From Thermohalobaculum sp039030715 (lineage in GTDB: Bacteria; Pseudomonadota; Alphaproteobacteria; Rhodobacterales; Rhodobacteraceae), in NCBI GenBank assembly GCA_039030715.1, contig JBCCDU010000046.1, forward strand, positions 1 to 36,412: a stretch of 36,412 bases of DNA, given 5' to 3'. The notes below the pieces were generated by a model. It was not told where the DNA came from. It saw only the letters and a list, made by a program, of their open reading frames with translations, and ran no database searches. Shown here in pieces: positions 29,278 to 36,412 of the stretch. Numbering within the stretch: the stretch's first letter is position 1; every line of letters begins with the position of its first letter. Both the position numbers and the translations under genes were made by a program.

Positions 29278-29602
29278 TTGCTAGGCTCACCGCAAAATCG
29301 GTTGACAGTTCCAGACCATCTTGTCAACACCGCCAATTCGCCCAACTGATTGTTTTCAATTCATTATTCGCTATCTCGCAACTCCTATTTCAAACTTTCA
29401 ACTCGGTTGATAGTTCCAAACGCTACTTTTCGCGGCTTGCCTCCGCTTAAAACATTGCTTCTATTATCTATTTCGAATTTTTGCCGATTTTTGCGCTGCA
29501 CCTTCTGGTTGCGCTGCGCCTCGATATCGGGTGATTAGTGCAGTTTTCACCGATCCCCGGTTTCGCCCGCCAGGCGCTCCCTAACCCATTGTTTTCACTT
29601 CC
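29278..29602. other. AT-rich non-coding end segment with two 18-base direct repeats
   Basis: No convincing gene. Two imperfect direct repeats, TCGGTTGACAGTTCCAGA (29298-29315) and TCGGTTGATAGTTCCAAA (29403-29420), 16 of 18 bases alike, lie 105 bases apart. The composition is more AT-rich than the phage genes. In transposable phages the end regions carry transposase binding sites, which these could be. Confidence 0.6.
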
Positions 29603-29734
29603 TCCATCCCGGTTCTTCCCACTTCATCCCCACTCTTCCTGGTACTGCAGATATCTCTGTAAGCGCACATCCATCCCGGTTCTTCCCGCTTCATCCCCGT
29701 TCTTCCTGGTACTGCAGATATCTCTGTAAGCGCA
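29603..29734. repeat. tandem 67-base repeat at presumed prophage end
   Basis: Copies at 29603-29667 and 29670-29734 differ at 3 of 65 bases and end identically in CTCTGTAAGCGCA. Each contains two shorter units of the type CATCCCNNTTCTTCC (about 20 bases apart), giving four in all (29605, 29625, 29672, 29692). On the minus strand each unit begins TGCGCTTACAG, fitting a transposable-phage end starting with TG. The repeated units could be transposase binding sites, or one copy may be an end duplication. Confidence 0.8.
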
Positions 29735-29820
29735 TAGCCAAACTGGCTCGAAAGCTCAGCAACAGCGCGACCCGATGCGATAACGCCACGCCAGAAAAGC
29801 GTCTAACTTTCTGATCTTAT

Positions 29821-29895
29821 TGGCTCCGGCGGTAGGATTCGAACCTACGACCAGCGGATTAACAGTCCGATGCTCTACCACTGAGCTACGCCGGA
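29821..29895 (-). tRNA. trnN: tRNA-Asn (anticodon GTT)
   Basis: A complete cloverleaf: acceptor TCCGGCG pairing with CGCCGGA, D-arm GCTCAGTGGTAGAGC, anticodon stem-loop CGGACTGTTAATCCG with loop CTGTTAA and anticodon GTT, T-arm GTAGGTTCGAATCCTAC, discriminator G and an encoded CCA at 29821-29823. It lies 86 bases beyond the presumed prophage end and marks host sequence. Confidence 0.96.
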
Positions 29896-29992
29896 ATAGC
29901 CAAATGCGTCTGTGCGAAGGGGCGTATAACAAAGCGGCGTGAGCGCGTCCAGCGCTGAATGATGCGATTTCGTTTGGTGTATTACGCCGGGT

Positions 29993-30790
29993 TCAGGTGG
30001 CTGGGTTGGGCGCTCGACCGCCGAAGTCGCGTGTGGCTTCTACGGCCGCTTTCGACACCAGTTGGCCCAGCGTCTCTAGTCGGTCCATCGGAATCCGCGC
30101 GCTGGGTCCTGAGATCGAGATCGCCGCGACCGAATGGCCAAATTCATCGTAGAGCGGCGCCGCGACGCAGCGCAGGCCAAGCGCGTGTTCCTCGTCATCC
30201 ACTGCGAAGCCCTTCTCGCGGACCTCGTCCAGGGCACTTTCGAGCGCTGTGCGATCCGCCATGGTCGAGGGCGTGACCCGGGTATAGCTCATGGAGGACA
30301 TCAAGAGATTGCGCCGACCCGGATCCATATGGGCCAGGAGCGCTTTGCCTGCACCGGAGGAATGGAGTTCGATCCGCCCCCCGACGCCGGTAATTGCGCG
30401 CATGGCGTGACGCGACTCGATCTGGCCGATGCAAACGGCCTCGCCGTCGCTCTCTAGAAAGAGGTTCGAGGTTTCGCCCGACATCTCCATCAGGCGGCGC
30501 AGATAGGGGCGGACCAGTGCGAGCGTGTCGCGGGAGCGGGCGAAGGCCGAGCCGACGAAAAAGGCAGCGACCCCTATGCGCCAAAGCCCGCCATGGGGAT
30601 CGGGCCGCACGAAACGCTCGGATTCCAGGGTCGTAAGCAGGCGGTGAGTGGTGGAGGGCGGCAAGCCCGCGGCCTCTGAGAGCTCGGTCAGGGTCATACC
30701 GTCGCCACTGGCTGCCAGATGGCGCATCAGCGACAGTGCCCGCGTCAGCGATCGGACCTGGCCGGAGGATTTGCCATCTGTTTCGCTCAT
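29993..30790 (-). CDS. IclR family transcriptional regulator
   Basis: A 265-residue regulator. N-terminal winged helix: VRSLTRALSLMRHLAASG, then MTLTELSEAAGLPPSTTHRLL and a wing with FVRPDPHGGLWRIG. The C-terminal effector domain contains SNLFLESDGEAVCIGQIES, the glycine-rich ELHSSGAGKALLAHM (about residues 141-155), and the closing VDDEEHALGLRCVAAPLYD and VAAISISGPSARI, all typical of IclR. ATG at 30790 is chosen; a GTG at 30799 is possible. A perfect palindrome lies about 46 bases upstream. The regulated pathway is unknown, as no metabolic operon is adjacent. Confidence 0.9.
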   Translation of the reverse strand: MSETDGKSSGQVRSLTRALSLMRHLAASGDGMTLTELSEAAGLPPSTTHRLLTTLESERFVRPDPHGGLWRIGVAAFFVGSAFARSRDTLALVRPYLRRLMEMSGETSNLFLESDGEAVCIGQIESRHAMRAITGVGGRIELHSSGAGKALLAHMDPGRRNLLMSSMSYTRVTPSTMADRTALESALDEVREKGFAVDDEEHALGLRCVAAPLYDEFGHSVAAISISGPSARIPMDRLETLGQLVSKAAVEATRDFGGRAPNPAT

Positions 30791-30835
30791 TCTGCTCACT
30801 CTTTATTCTCTATTGCTGCACATCAGATAGGCCAA

Positions 30836-30850
30836 TTGCAATTATTGCAA
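30836..30850. promoter_or_regulatory. 15-base palindrome, candidate IclR operator
   Basis: TTGCAAT-T-ATTGCAA, perfect 7-bp arms around one central base, 46 bases upstream of the IclR start. IclR regulators often bind such sites and repress themselves. From here to about 31098 there is no gene on either strand. Confidence 0.55.
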
Positions 30851-31098
30851 CATTTTGGAGCCGAAACGGGGTTCAAGCTGCTTCGATGGCACTGCGCTTG
30901 CCATGACGTCGAGCGTGCAGATCCATCGCTAAAATATTTTATTCAAATTTTCCGTAGCGTTAACTCCACGTTTACTGTCGCGGCGTTAACCAGACTTTAC
31001 CTCATGACCAAGGCGTCGGGATGCGGATCACCCCCCCGTTCTCACACCCATCCAGGTGCCCTGACATTAGGTAGCCCCAATACCCATACACGGGTATC

Positions 31099-31125
31099 AC
31101 CGCCCCGGCCAATGGCCGGGGCGGT
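31099..31125. terminator. strong GC hairpin downstream of LuxO-like gene
   Basis: ACCGCCCCGGCC and its complement form a 12-bp stem with a 3-base loop. It lies 34 bases past the LuxO-like stop. There is no good T-tract on the minus strand and only TTTCAC on the plus strand, so it may be a bidirectional barrier. A second small hairpin (ATACCC...GGGTAT) adjoins it at about 31080-31097. Confidence 0.55.
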
Positions 31126-31158
31126 TTCACATCGGGACGGGCGCATCGTCGATCTTGG

Positions 31159-32591
31159 TCAATCGCCTCCCGCCCAGCTCTCGCGTTTGCGATAGAGGGT
31201 CGAGGGGCTGACTTCCAGCAGCCTCGCTGCGCGCGGGATCGAGCCGTCGCATGCGTCGATCGTGGCCTGGATGAACTGGCGTTCTAGAGCTGCGAGAGGG
31301 GTACCGACCAGGGTCTGGAGGGCCATGTCCAGATGCGGCTCTCCCGGCTCGGGCGCTGACGCGGAAGGTCCGGGCATTTGGGGCACAGCGTCTGCCAGGC
31401 CGGGATCATTCCAGCCATGCAGATTGGCGCGCAGCATTTCGACGGTCACTGCGGAGCCGTCATTGAGCACCACCGCATTGCGCAGCACATTCTGCAACTC
31501 CCGCACATTGCCGGGCCAGTGATAGCGGCGCAGCAGGGACTGTGCCTCTGGCGCGATCTCCGTGAAGGTTTTGTTCTCCTCGCTCACGAATTGGTTGAGC
31601 AGGCGCTCGGCGATCTCGATCACATCCTCGCCCCGATCGCGCAGCGGCGGCAGGACAATCGGCACGACATGCAGACGGTAGTAAAGGTCTTCGCGGAAAC
31701 GGCCCGCGCGGACTTCCTCGGCGGGGTCGCGATTGGTGGCGCAGATGATGCGGACATCGACCTTCTGCGGCTTCACCGCACCCACCGGCTGTACGGTCGA
31801 GGTTTGCAGGAAGCGCAGCAATTTGGTTTGCAGGCCCAGATCCATGTCGCAGATCTCGTCCAGGAACAACGTGCCGCCATCCGCCGCCGCCGCCGCACCG
31901 ACCTTGTCGCCGATTGCGCCGGTGAAGGAGCCCTTCAGATGCCCGAACACTTCCGACTCCAGCAAGTCATTCGGGATCGCGCTGCAGTTTAGGGGCACGA
32001 AGGGCCGCTGGCGGCGGGTCGAGATGTTGTGGATCGCCTCGGCGCAGACTTCCTTACCCGTCCCGCTTTCACCTGTGATGAAGACCGTCGCGTTGGAACG
32101 TCCGATATTGCTGACCATGCGGTAGATCGACTGCATGGCCTGGGAGGAGCCGACGAAGCCTCGAAAAATCCCTCCGGATCCTGCGGGTCGGAGCGGATCT
32201 CGGTGGCCTCCAGTGCCAGCGACGCGATGGCATTATCCACCGCGGTCAGAAGGCGGCGGTCATCGAAAGGCTTGACGAGAAAATCGAATGCTCCGTCGCG
32301 CATGGCCTCCACCGCACGGTTGATCGAGGCATTGGCCGTGATCACCACGACTTTGACGCCCGGGTCGATCTCGCGCGCCTTGCGCAGCAGGTCCAGCCCG
32401 TCGCCATCGGGCAGCGTCAGATCCAGCAAAATGATCCGGTGGCCGGTATCGCCATAGGCGCGCATCGCCTCGGCCATCGTGAAGGCGCAGTCGACGTAGT
32501 AACCCGCCGCCGCCATCACCTTCTGATAGATCATAGAGAGAGACTGCGTATCCTCGACCAGCAGGACTGGATCGGAATAGGCCACCGCCAC
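31159..32591 (-). pseudogene. LuxO/NtrC-type sigma-54 response regulator, split by a frameshift
   Basis: Receiver part (32591 to about 32166): phosphate-accepting Asp in RIILLDLTLPDGDG and Lys in LVKPFDDRR. Activator part (to 31159): Walker A GESGTGKEVCAEAIH, the sigma-54 contact loop GSFTGA, Walker B GGTLFLDEICDMD, and a Fis-type HTH with IPRAARLLEVSPSTLYRKRE. The sequence strongly resembles Vibrio LuxO. The frame breaks at a run of five A (32164-32168): one extra base would restore Glu-Gly-Phe-Phe-Arg-Gly-Phe-Val-Gly-Ser across the junction. Either a real recent mutation or a sequencing error in the run. GTG at 32591 follows the preceding stop by 3 bases. Confidence 0.8.
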
Positions 32592-32594
32592 CGG

Positions 32595-33464
32595 TCAGAT
32601 CCGCATCTTGGCATTCACGAAAGCAAGGACGCGCTCGATCTCGGCCAGGATCTCCGGCCCGCGGGCGCGTACAGTGTCTTCGTCGAACTCGTTCCCCGCG
32701 GCGTTGAGCGTCTGTGCCAGGTTCTGTAGACCAACCGCGCCGATGGCGCCGCCGACAGAGATCAGCACATGGGTCGCAGCGCGCAGCGCTTTGAGGTTCA
32801 TCGAGCGCAATGCCTGTTCGATTGTCGTGCGCGAGGCTTCGATATCCGAGCGTACCTTGCTCAGCAATTCCTGCATCGCCTCCGCACCGATCGCGCTGAC
32901 CAGCGAGTCATAGATGCTCTGATCGATTTCCGCCTCGCCGCCGACATCGCCTTCGACCTTCGTCACGGCGGGGGTTTTCGGCTCGGCACCGCGTTTGCGC
33001 ATGAAGCCCAGGATGTCCTGGCCGAATTGCTCGATCGAGAGGATCGGCTTGGCGATCACCCCGTCCGCGCCCGCTTCGTCAATCGCCAGGCGGTGTTCGC
33101 GCATGACATAGGCGGTCAGTGCGATCAGCGGCATTTCGGCCAGCTTGCCGTTGCTGGCGCGAAGGGCGCGCATCACCTCGATGCCCGAGACGCGGGGCAT
33201 CTCGATATCGACCAGCATCACGTCAAAATCCTCGCGCTGCACGATCTCCAGCGCTTCGGCGCCATCGACGGCAAGGGTCACCACAGCGCCCAGGCTCTCC
33301 AGCATCTGGATCGCGACCATCTGATTGGTCGGATTGTCCTCGGCTAGCAGGACGCGCACTCCCGACAATGCCATGGCTGTGTCATCCCTATCTGCACTGG
33401 GCCGCGAAACTGCGGGCCGATCGGACTCACTGGTTCCACTGCGCTCGAATGTCTGAGACTGCAT
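32595..33464 (-). CDS. receiver-HPt phosphotransfer protein
   Basis: A 289-residue protein with a receiver domain (about 33-150): acidic pair in VLLAEDNPTNQMVA, phosphorylated Asp in DVMLVDIEMPRVSG, Lys in GVIAKPIL; and a C-terminal histidine phosphotransfer domain (about 185-285) with His in LRAATHVLISVGGAIGA. The usual Lys after the HPt His is absent. It sits between the kinase and the LuxO-like activator and would relay phosphate between them (LuxU-like role). GGTGGAGGGGCGA precedes ATG at 33464; a GTG at 33476 is possible. Confidence 0.85.
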   Translation of the reverse strand: MQSQTFERSGTSESDRPAVSRPSADRDDTAMALSGVRVLLAEDNPTNQMVAIQMLESLGAVVTLAVDGAEALEIVQREDFDVMLVDIEMPRVSGIEVMRALRASNGKLAEMPLIALTAYVMREHRLAIDEAGADGVIAKPILSIEQFGQDILGFMRKRGAEPKTPAVTKVEGDVGGEAEIDQSIYDSLVSAIGAEAMQELLSKVRSDIEASRTTIEQALRSMNLKALRAATHVLISVGGAIGAVGLQNLAQTLNAAGNEFDEDTVRARGPEILAEIERVLAFVNAKMRI

Positions 33465-33532
33465 TCGCCCCTCCACCTAGTCAATTCGGCCAAAGGGCGC
33501 GTCCTGGCGCAGGGTGCAGGAGCCCCATAGCA

Positions 33533-35272
33533 TCATGACGCCACCTGGGACAATGGAGCATTTTCCGAGATTGCTTGTGTAAATGCTGTCGTTTCCCGCG
33601 CCGATGCGCATTGCGCATCGAACAGGCATGGTTGTTTTGGCGATCCCACGGCGACAAGCCTTGCATGGGGGTGCTGCACCCGCAGGCGCGCAGCGATCAC
33701 GGTTTCGTCGCGCCCGGCCAGTTCAACGACAACCAGCGCGACGCGCCCCGGGTCTTCCCCGGCATGCCAAAGCTGCCAGCCGTTGCGCGTCAAAAGCGTG
33801 TAGGTCAGCGCGCTGCTGGTCGCGCTGCTGGTTTCGACCCGCGCCAGAGGCAGATCCGACTGCGGACGCGGCGCGGGCACAGCGATGGTCAAGACCGCTC
33901 GGCAGGTTTCGGGCCGCGCGATGCTGATCGTCCCGCCCATGCGGGCGACCAGACCCCTTGCAATCGCCGGTCCAATTGCGTCCGAGGCGAAGGGATCGCC
34001 CTGCACCGGCTCGCGGCTGAAGACCGATTCCGGCTGCCAGCCCGGCCCGTCATAGGGTGGAGTGACCAGGTCGATGGCGATCTGAACGCGACCGGCATCG
34101 TAGCCGATAGTCGTCTGTATCTCGGTCGTTTCCACCACATTGATCATGTAGCGCAGGATGTGACGCAACACCTGATCAAGCCGCTCCACATCGCCGATTA
34201 CCTTGGACGGAACGGTAGGGTGCAGCACGGCGCCGGCATCGATTTCACGGCCCGCGCCAATCACTTGGATCTGGCCGCGCAAGGCCTTGAGCATGTCGCG
34301 CAGTTCGAACTGTTCCTCAACCAGGCAGAGCGTCTCGCTCTGCAATTCGGAGTAGTCGAGAATGTCGCCCAGCAGTCCGGTCATATGGCGGCCGGATCGT
34401 TCGGCCTGGTCCAGCAACCGGTCCTGGCGCGGGTTCAGTCCGCTTTGCCGGACCAGCGCCAGCAGCCCCATGAACCCGTTCATAGGTGTGCGCAACTCAT
34501 GGTTCATCATGGTCAGGAAGCGGGTCTTCGCCAGGCTGGCGGACGCGGCCTGCTCAGCCAGAGCCGCATTTTCGCGCGCGGCCCGGCGGTAGTAATGGTT
34601 CTCTGCCAGCAAGGCGGCCAGCAGCAGAAACGCGATGAACGAGGCGGCGATCATCATGCCGTGGCCTGACGGGGTCGGTTGGACCGGTGTGATGCCGTAT
34701 CTGGCCTGCATCTCATGCGCCACTGCGATCAGGCTCTGCGCAAGCGCTGCGAGCATGGCGGGATCTTCTAGATCTGCCGCACCGCCCAGTTGGGCGAGGC
34801 CGGCCGTGACTTCCGGCAGATCTGCGGGCAGGGCCAGCGGCGGCAGATCGGCAAGACGGGCCAGTCTGCGCTTGGCCGCTGCAGCTTCCGCTCCCGATGT
34901 CGCCGAGGCTTGAAGCGCGACGGCAGCTCCCTGATGCAGGCGCCAGAAGGCTTCATATTGTCCGGATTGCGCGTGGGCATGCTCGCCGTAGTGGCTGTGC
35001 CAGCCGCTCAACGCCAATCCGGCGAATCCGAGAAACGCCGAGATCATCAGAATCTGCAGCATGCGTAGCCGCCGCATTGGCAGCGGCGTCGTGATGCGTG
35101 CGATCATCTCCGCATAGCGCTGCACCGAACGATCCCGCCCGGTAGCCGCGTCCGCGGCGCTCATACTGTCCGGAGATCCCGCGGCCTGCGGTGCAAAACC
35201 GTAGTCACCGCTGGATGCTAACGCATCGGCAGCGCTGTCATAGGTCTGCTGTGACGGGTCCGTAACAGTCAT
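33533..35272 (-). CDS. membrane sensor histidine kinase with degenerate ATP-binding region
   Basis: A 579-residue protein: two membrane spans (about 72-90 and 205-223) enclosing a roughly 115-residue periplasmic sensor, then the dimerisation domain with His258 in FLTMMNHELRTPMNGFM. The catalytic half is unusual. The N-box place reads QVLRHILRYMINVVETTEI, where active kinases have Asn residues, and the G boxes are not recognisable. A C-terminal part (about 480-579) resembles a worn receiver without a clear Asp. The start at 35272 begins MTVTDPSQQTYDS; the ribosome site is weak. Next in line come the HPt and LuxO-like genes. Confidence 0.8.
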   Translation of the reverse strand: MTVTDPSQQTYDSAADALASSGDYGFAPQAAGSPDSMSAADAATGRDRSVQRYAEMIARITTPLPMRRLRMLQILMISAFLGFAGLALSGWHSHYGEHAHAQSGQYEAFWRLHQGAAVALQASATSGAEAAAAKRRLARLADLPPLALPADLPEVTAGLAQLGGAADLEDPAMLAALAQSLIAVAHEMQARYGITPVQPTPSGHGMMIAASFIAFLLLAALLAENHYYRRAARENAALAEQAASASLAKTRFLTMMNHELRTPMNGFMGLLALVRQSGLNPRQDRLLDQAERSGRHMTGLLGDILDYSELQSETLCLVEEQFELRDMLKALRGQIQVIGAGREIDAGAVLHPTVPSKVIGDVERLDQVLRHILRYMINVVETTEIQTTIGYDAGRVQIAIDLVTPPYDGPGWQPESVFSREPVQGDPFASDAIGPAIARGLVARMGGTISIARPETCRAVLTIAVPAPRPQSDLPLARVETSSATSSALTYTLLTRNGWQLWHAGEDPGRVALVVVELAGRDETVIAARLRVQHPHARLVAVGSPKQPCLFDAQCASARETTAFTQAISENAPLSQVAS

Positions 35273-35355
35273 GTCGCCAAGGCCGCAGGCTTCACGCGGC
35301 CCATGATTGAAACCGCGATCACCTATCCTTGGCGCCAAATCCTTGACATAAGATG

Positions 35356-35370
35356 AGCGCCGGTGGCGCT
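35356..35370 (-). terminator. small hairpin after prpE
   Basis: AGCGCC-GGT-GGCGCT, a 6-bp stem 5 bases past the prpE stop; on the minus strand CATCTTATG follows. A weak terminator at best. Confidence 0.35.
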
Positions 35371-35374
35371 GGGT

Positions 35375-36412
35375 CTAGCGACCCGCAGGATATCCCAGTC
35401 CGGCCAGCGCCTCGGTGATTTCGTCCAGGATGGCCGGATCGTCGATGGTCGCGGGAATCTTGTAATCCTTGCCATCGGCGATGGAGGCCATGGTCCCGCG
35501 CAGGATCTTGCCCGAGCGCGTCTTCGGCAGACGATCCACGATACAGGCCAGTTTGAAGGCCGCGACCGGCCCGATCTCGGTCCGGACCTTGGCCACACAT
35601 TCCTGAACGATCTCGTCATGCGGGCGATTGCAGCCTGAATTCAGGCAGAGGAAGCCCATCGGCAGTTGCCCCTTCAACTCGTCCGCAACCCCGATCACGG
35701 CGCACTCGCCAACATCCTTGTGGCCGGCCAGCACCTCCTCCATCGCGCCGGTCGAAAGGCGGTGGCCCGCGACATTGATCACGTCATCGGTGCGCGCCAT
35801 GATGTAGAGATAGCCATCCTCGTCGATGATCCCCGCATCCCCGGTTTCGTAGTAGCCGGGGAAGGTCGCCATATACGACTTCACATACCGATCCTCGGCA
35901 TTCCAAAGCGTTGGAAAGGTCCCGGGGGGCAGCGGCAGCTTGGCGACCACGGCGCCCAACTCGCCCGGCGCCAGTTCGTTGCCCGCATCGTCCAGGATCG
36001 CCATGTCGTAACCCGGCATCGGCAGGCCGGAGGAGCCGATGCGTGGCTCCAGCGCCTCCACGCCCAGCGCGATTCCGGTGATCGTGTAGCCGACTTCCGT
36101 TTGCCACCAATGGTCGATCACCGGCACACCCAATTGGTCCTTGGCCCAGTGGATCGTGTCGGGATCCGCCCGCTCGCCCGCGAGGAACAGCGCGCGCAGA
36201 CCGGAGAGGTCGTACTTCGCGACCTCCTTGCCCTCGGGGTCCTCGCGCTTGATCGCGCGAAAGGCCGTGGGGGCTGTGAAGAGTGCTTTTACGTCATGTT
36301 CCGCGATCACCCGCCAGAAGGTGCCCGCATCGGGTGTGCCGACTGGCTTGCCCTCGAACAGCATGGTGGTGTTCCCGGCCAGAAGCGGGGCGTAGATGAT
36401 GTAGGAATGGCC
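35375..36412 (-). CDS. prpE: propionyl-CoA synthetase, C-terminal part
   Basis: The last 345 codons of an acyl-CoA synthetase; the 5' part lies beyond the right edge. Adenylate-forming motifs: WWQTEVGYT with the ATP-binding Thr, YETGDAGIIDEDGYLYIMAR with the ribose-binding Asp, TDDVINVAGHRLSTGAMEE (hinge), and LPKTRSGKILRGTM with the catalytic, acylation-regulated Lys. The combination DDVINVAGHRLSTG and LPLPPGTFPTLWN matches PrpE more than acetyl-CoA synthetase. It makes propionyl-CoA from propionate. The window opens in HSYIIYAPLLAGNTT, still in frame. Confidence 0.88.
   Translation of the reverse strand, partial: GHSYIIYAPLLAGNTTMLFEGKPVGTPDAGTFWRVIAEHDVKALFTAPTAFRAIKREDPEGKEVAKYDLSGLRALFLAGERADPDTIHWAKDQLGVPVIDHWWQTEVGYTITGIALGVEALEPRIGSSGLPMPGYDMAILDDAGNELAPGELGAVVAKLPLPPGTFPTLWNAEDRYVKSYMATFPGYYETGDAGIIDEDGYLYIMARTDDVINVAGHRLSTGAMEEVLAGHKDVGECAVIGVADELKGQLPMGFLCLNSGCNRPHDEIVQECVAKVRTEIGPVAAFKLACIVDRLPKTRSGKILRGTMASIADGKDYKIPATIDDPAILDEITEALAGLGYPAGR

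Larger units (their letters stand above)
1..29734. mobile_element. Mu-like transposable prophage (partial, immunity end at right)
   Basis: Seen: a DDE transposase with an adjacent AAA+ target-selection ATPase, GemA, a Mor activator, DUF3486, gpF, a gpI-type protease with nested scaffold, gpG, and tail sheath and tube, in the gene order of phage Mu and its alphaproteobacterial relatives. The repressor is at the right and is transcribed away from the transposase, as at the c end of Mu. The left window edge falls inside the tail region, so the other end and the target-site duplication cannot be seen. The right boundary at 29734 is inferred from a tandem repeat ending in CA (transposable phages end in TG...CA) just before a host tRNA. 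It could lie anywhere from 29278 to 29820. Confidence 0.85.

Noticed and set aside
29350..29729. Small plus-strand frames in the prophage end segment
   Set aside because: Low-complexity Phe/Leu/Pro/Ser products that follow the AT-rich sequence and the tandem repeat; no ribosome sites.
30719..31195. 158-codon plus-strand frame over the IclR upstream region
   Set aside because: Overlaps the IclR gene and the hairpin, with no ribosome site and no recognisable protein features.
32161..32172. Programmed -1 frameshift joining the two halves of the LuxO-like protein
   Set aside because: A -1 shift would restore the frame, but the slip site reads A-TTT-TTC, which does not allow good re-pairing in the P site, and this protein family is not known to use frameshifting. 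Mutation or sequencing error is simpler.

Overview
The window is about 29 kb of a Mu-like (transposable) prophage followed by about 6.6 kb of host chromosome. The GC-rich sequence, the RcapMu-like set of head and tail genes, and the host genes (IclR regulator, LuxO-type phosphorelay, PrpE) suggest an alphaproteobacterium, most likely Rhodobacterales. No host marker here fixes the genus.

Prophage layout. Transcription runs almost entirely right to left on the minus strand. The phage immunity end lies at the right, around 29.3-29.7 kb, and the left window edge cuts the tail genes. Reading in phage order from the right: a plus-strand lysogeny unit (LexA-like repressor, an exported protein, a small protein); a divergent operator/promoter (27730-27764); early genes (small membrane and winged-helix proteins, a ParB-like protein, MuA transposase, MuB ATPase); a middle block of small regulators (two DNA-binding proteins, DUF3164, a DnaA-C-like protein, GemA) ending in a Mor-type activator; lysis genes (N-acetylmuramidase, holin, small membrane proteins); gp25/26/27-like genes; a 3.7 kb cargo block of nucleic-acid-modifying genes (MT-A70-like, ParB/DUF6551-like, PAPS-reductase-like, C5 methyltransferase); terminase, portal and gpF; a terminator and new leader; protease with nested scaffold, decoration protein, major capsid, head completion proteins, tail sheath, tail tube, and the start of a tail assembly gene. 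Nearly every junction is a 1-8 base stop/start overlap, so translation is probably coupled throughout.

Host part. A tRNA-Asn lies just outside the prophage. It is followed by an IclR-family regulator with a palindrome in its upstream region, then a three-gene phosphorelay on the minus strand: a membrane histidine kinase with a degenerate ATP-binding half, a receiver-HPt protein, and a LuxO-like sigma-54 activator broken by a one-base frameshift. The 3' part of a propionyl-CoA synthetase gene ends the window.

Most interesting points: a candidate anti-CBASS (Acb2/Tad1 hairpin) protein hidden among the head-tail genes; the modification cargo between the small and large terminase genes; a 28-base perfect palindrome inside the ParB-like gene; paired operators with overlapping divergent promoters; a palindrome shared by two late-operon leaders; a tandem 67-base repeat at the presumed prophage end; and two very small membrane-peptide genes fitted between overlapping neighbours.
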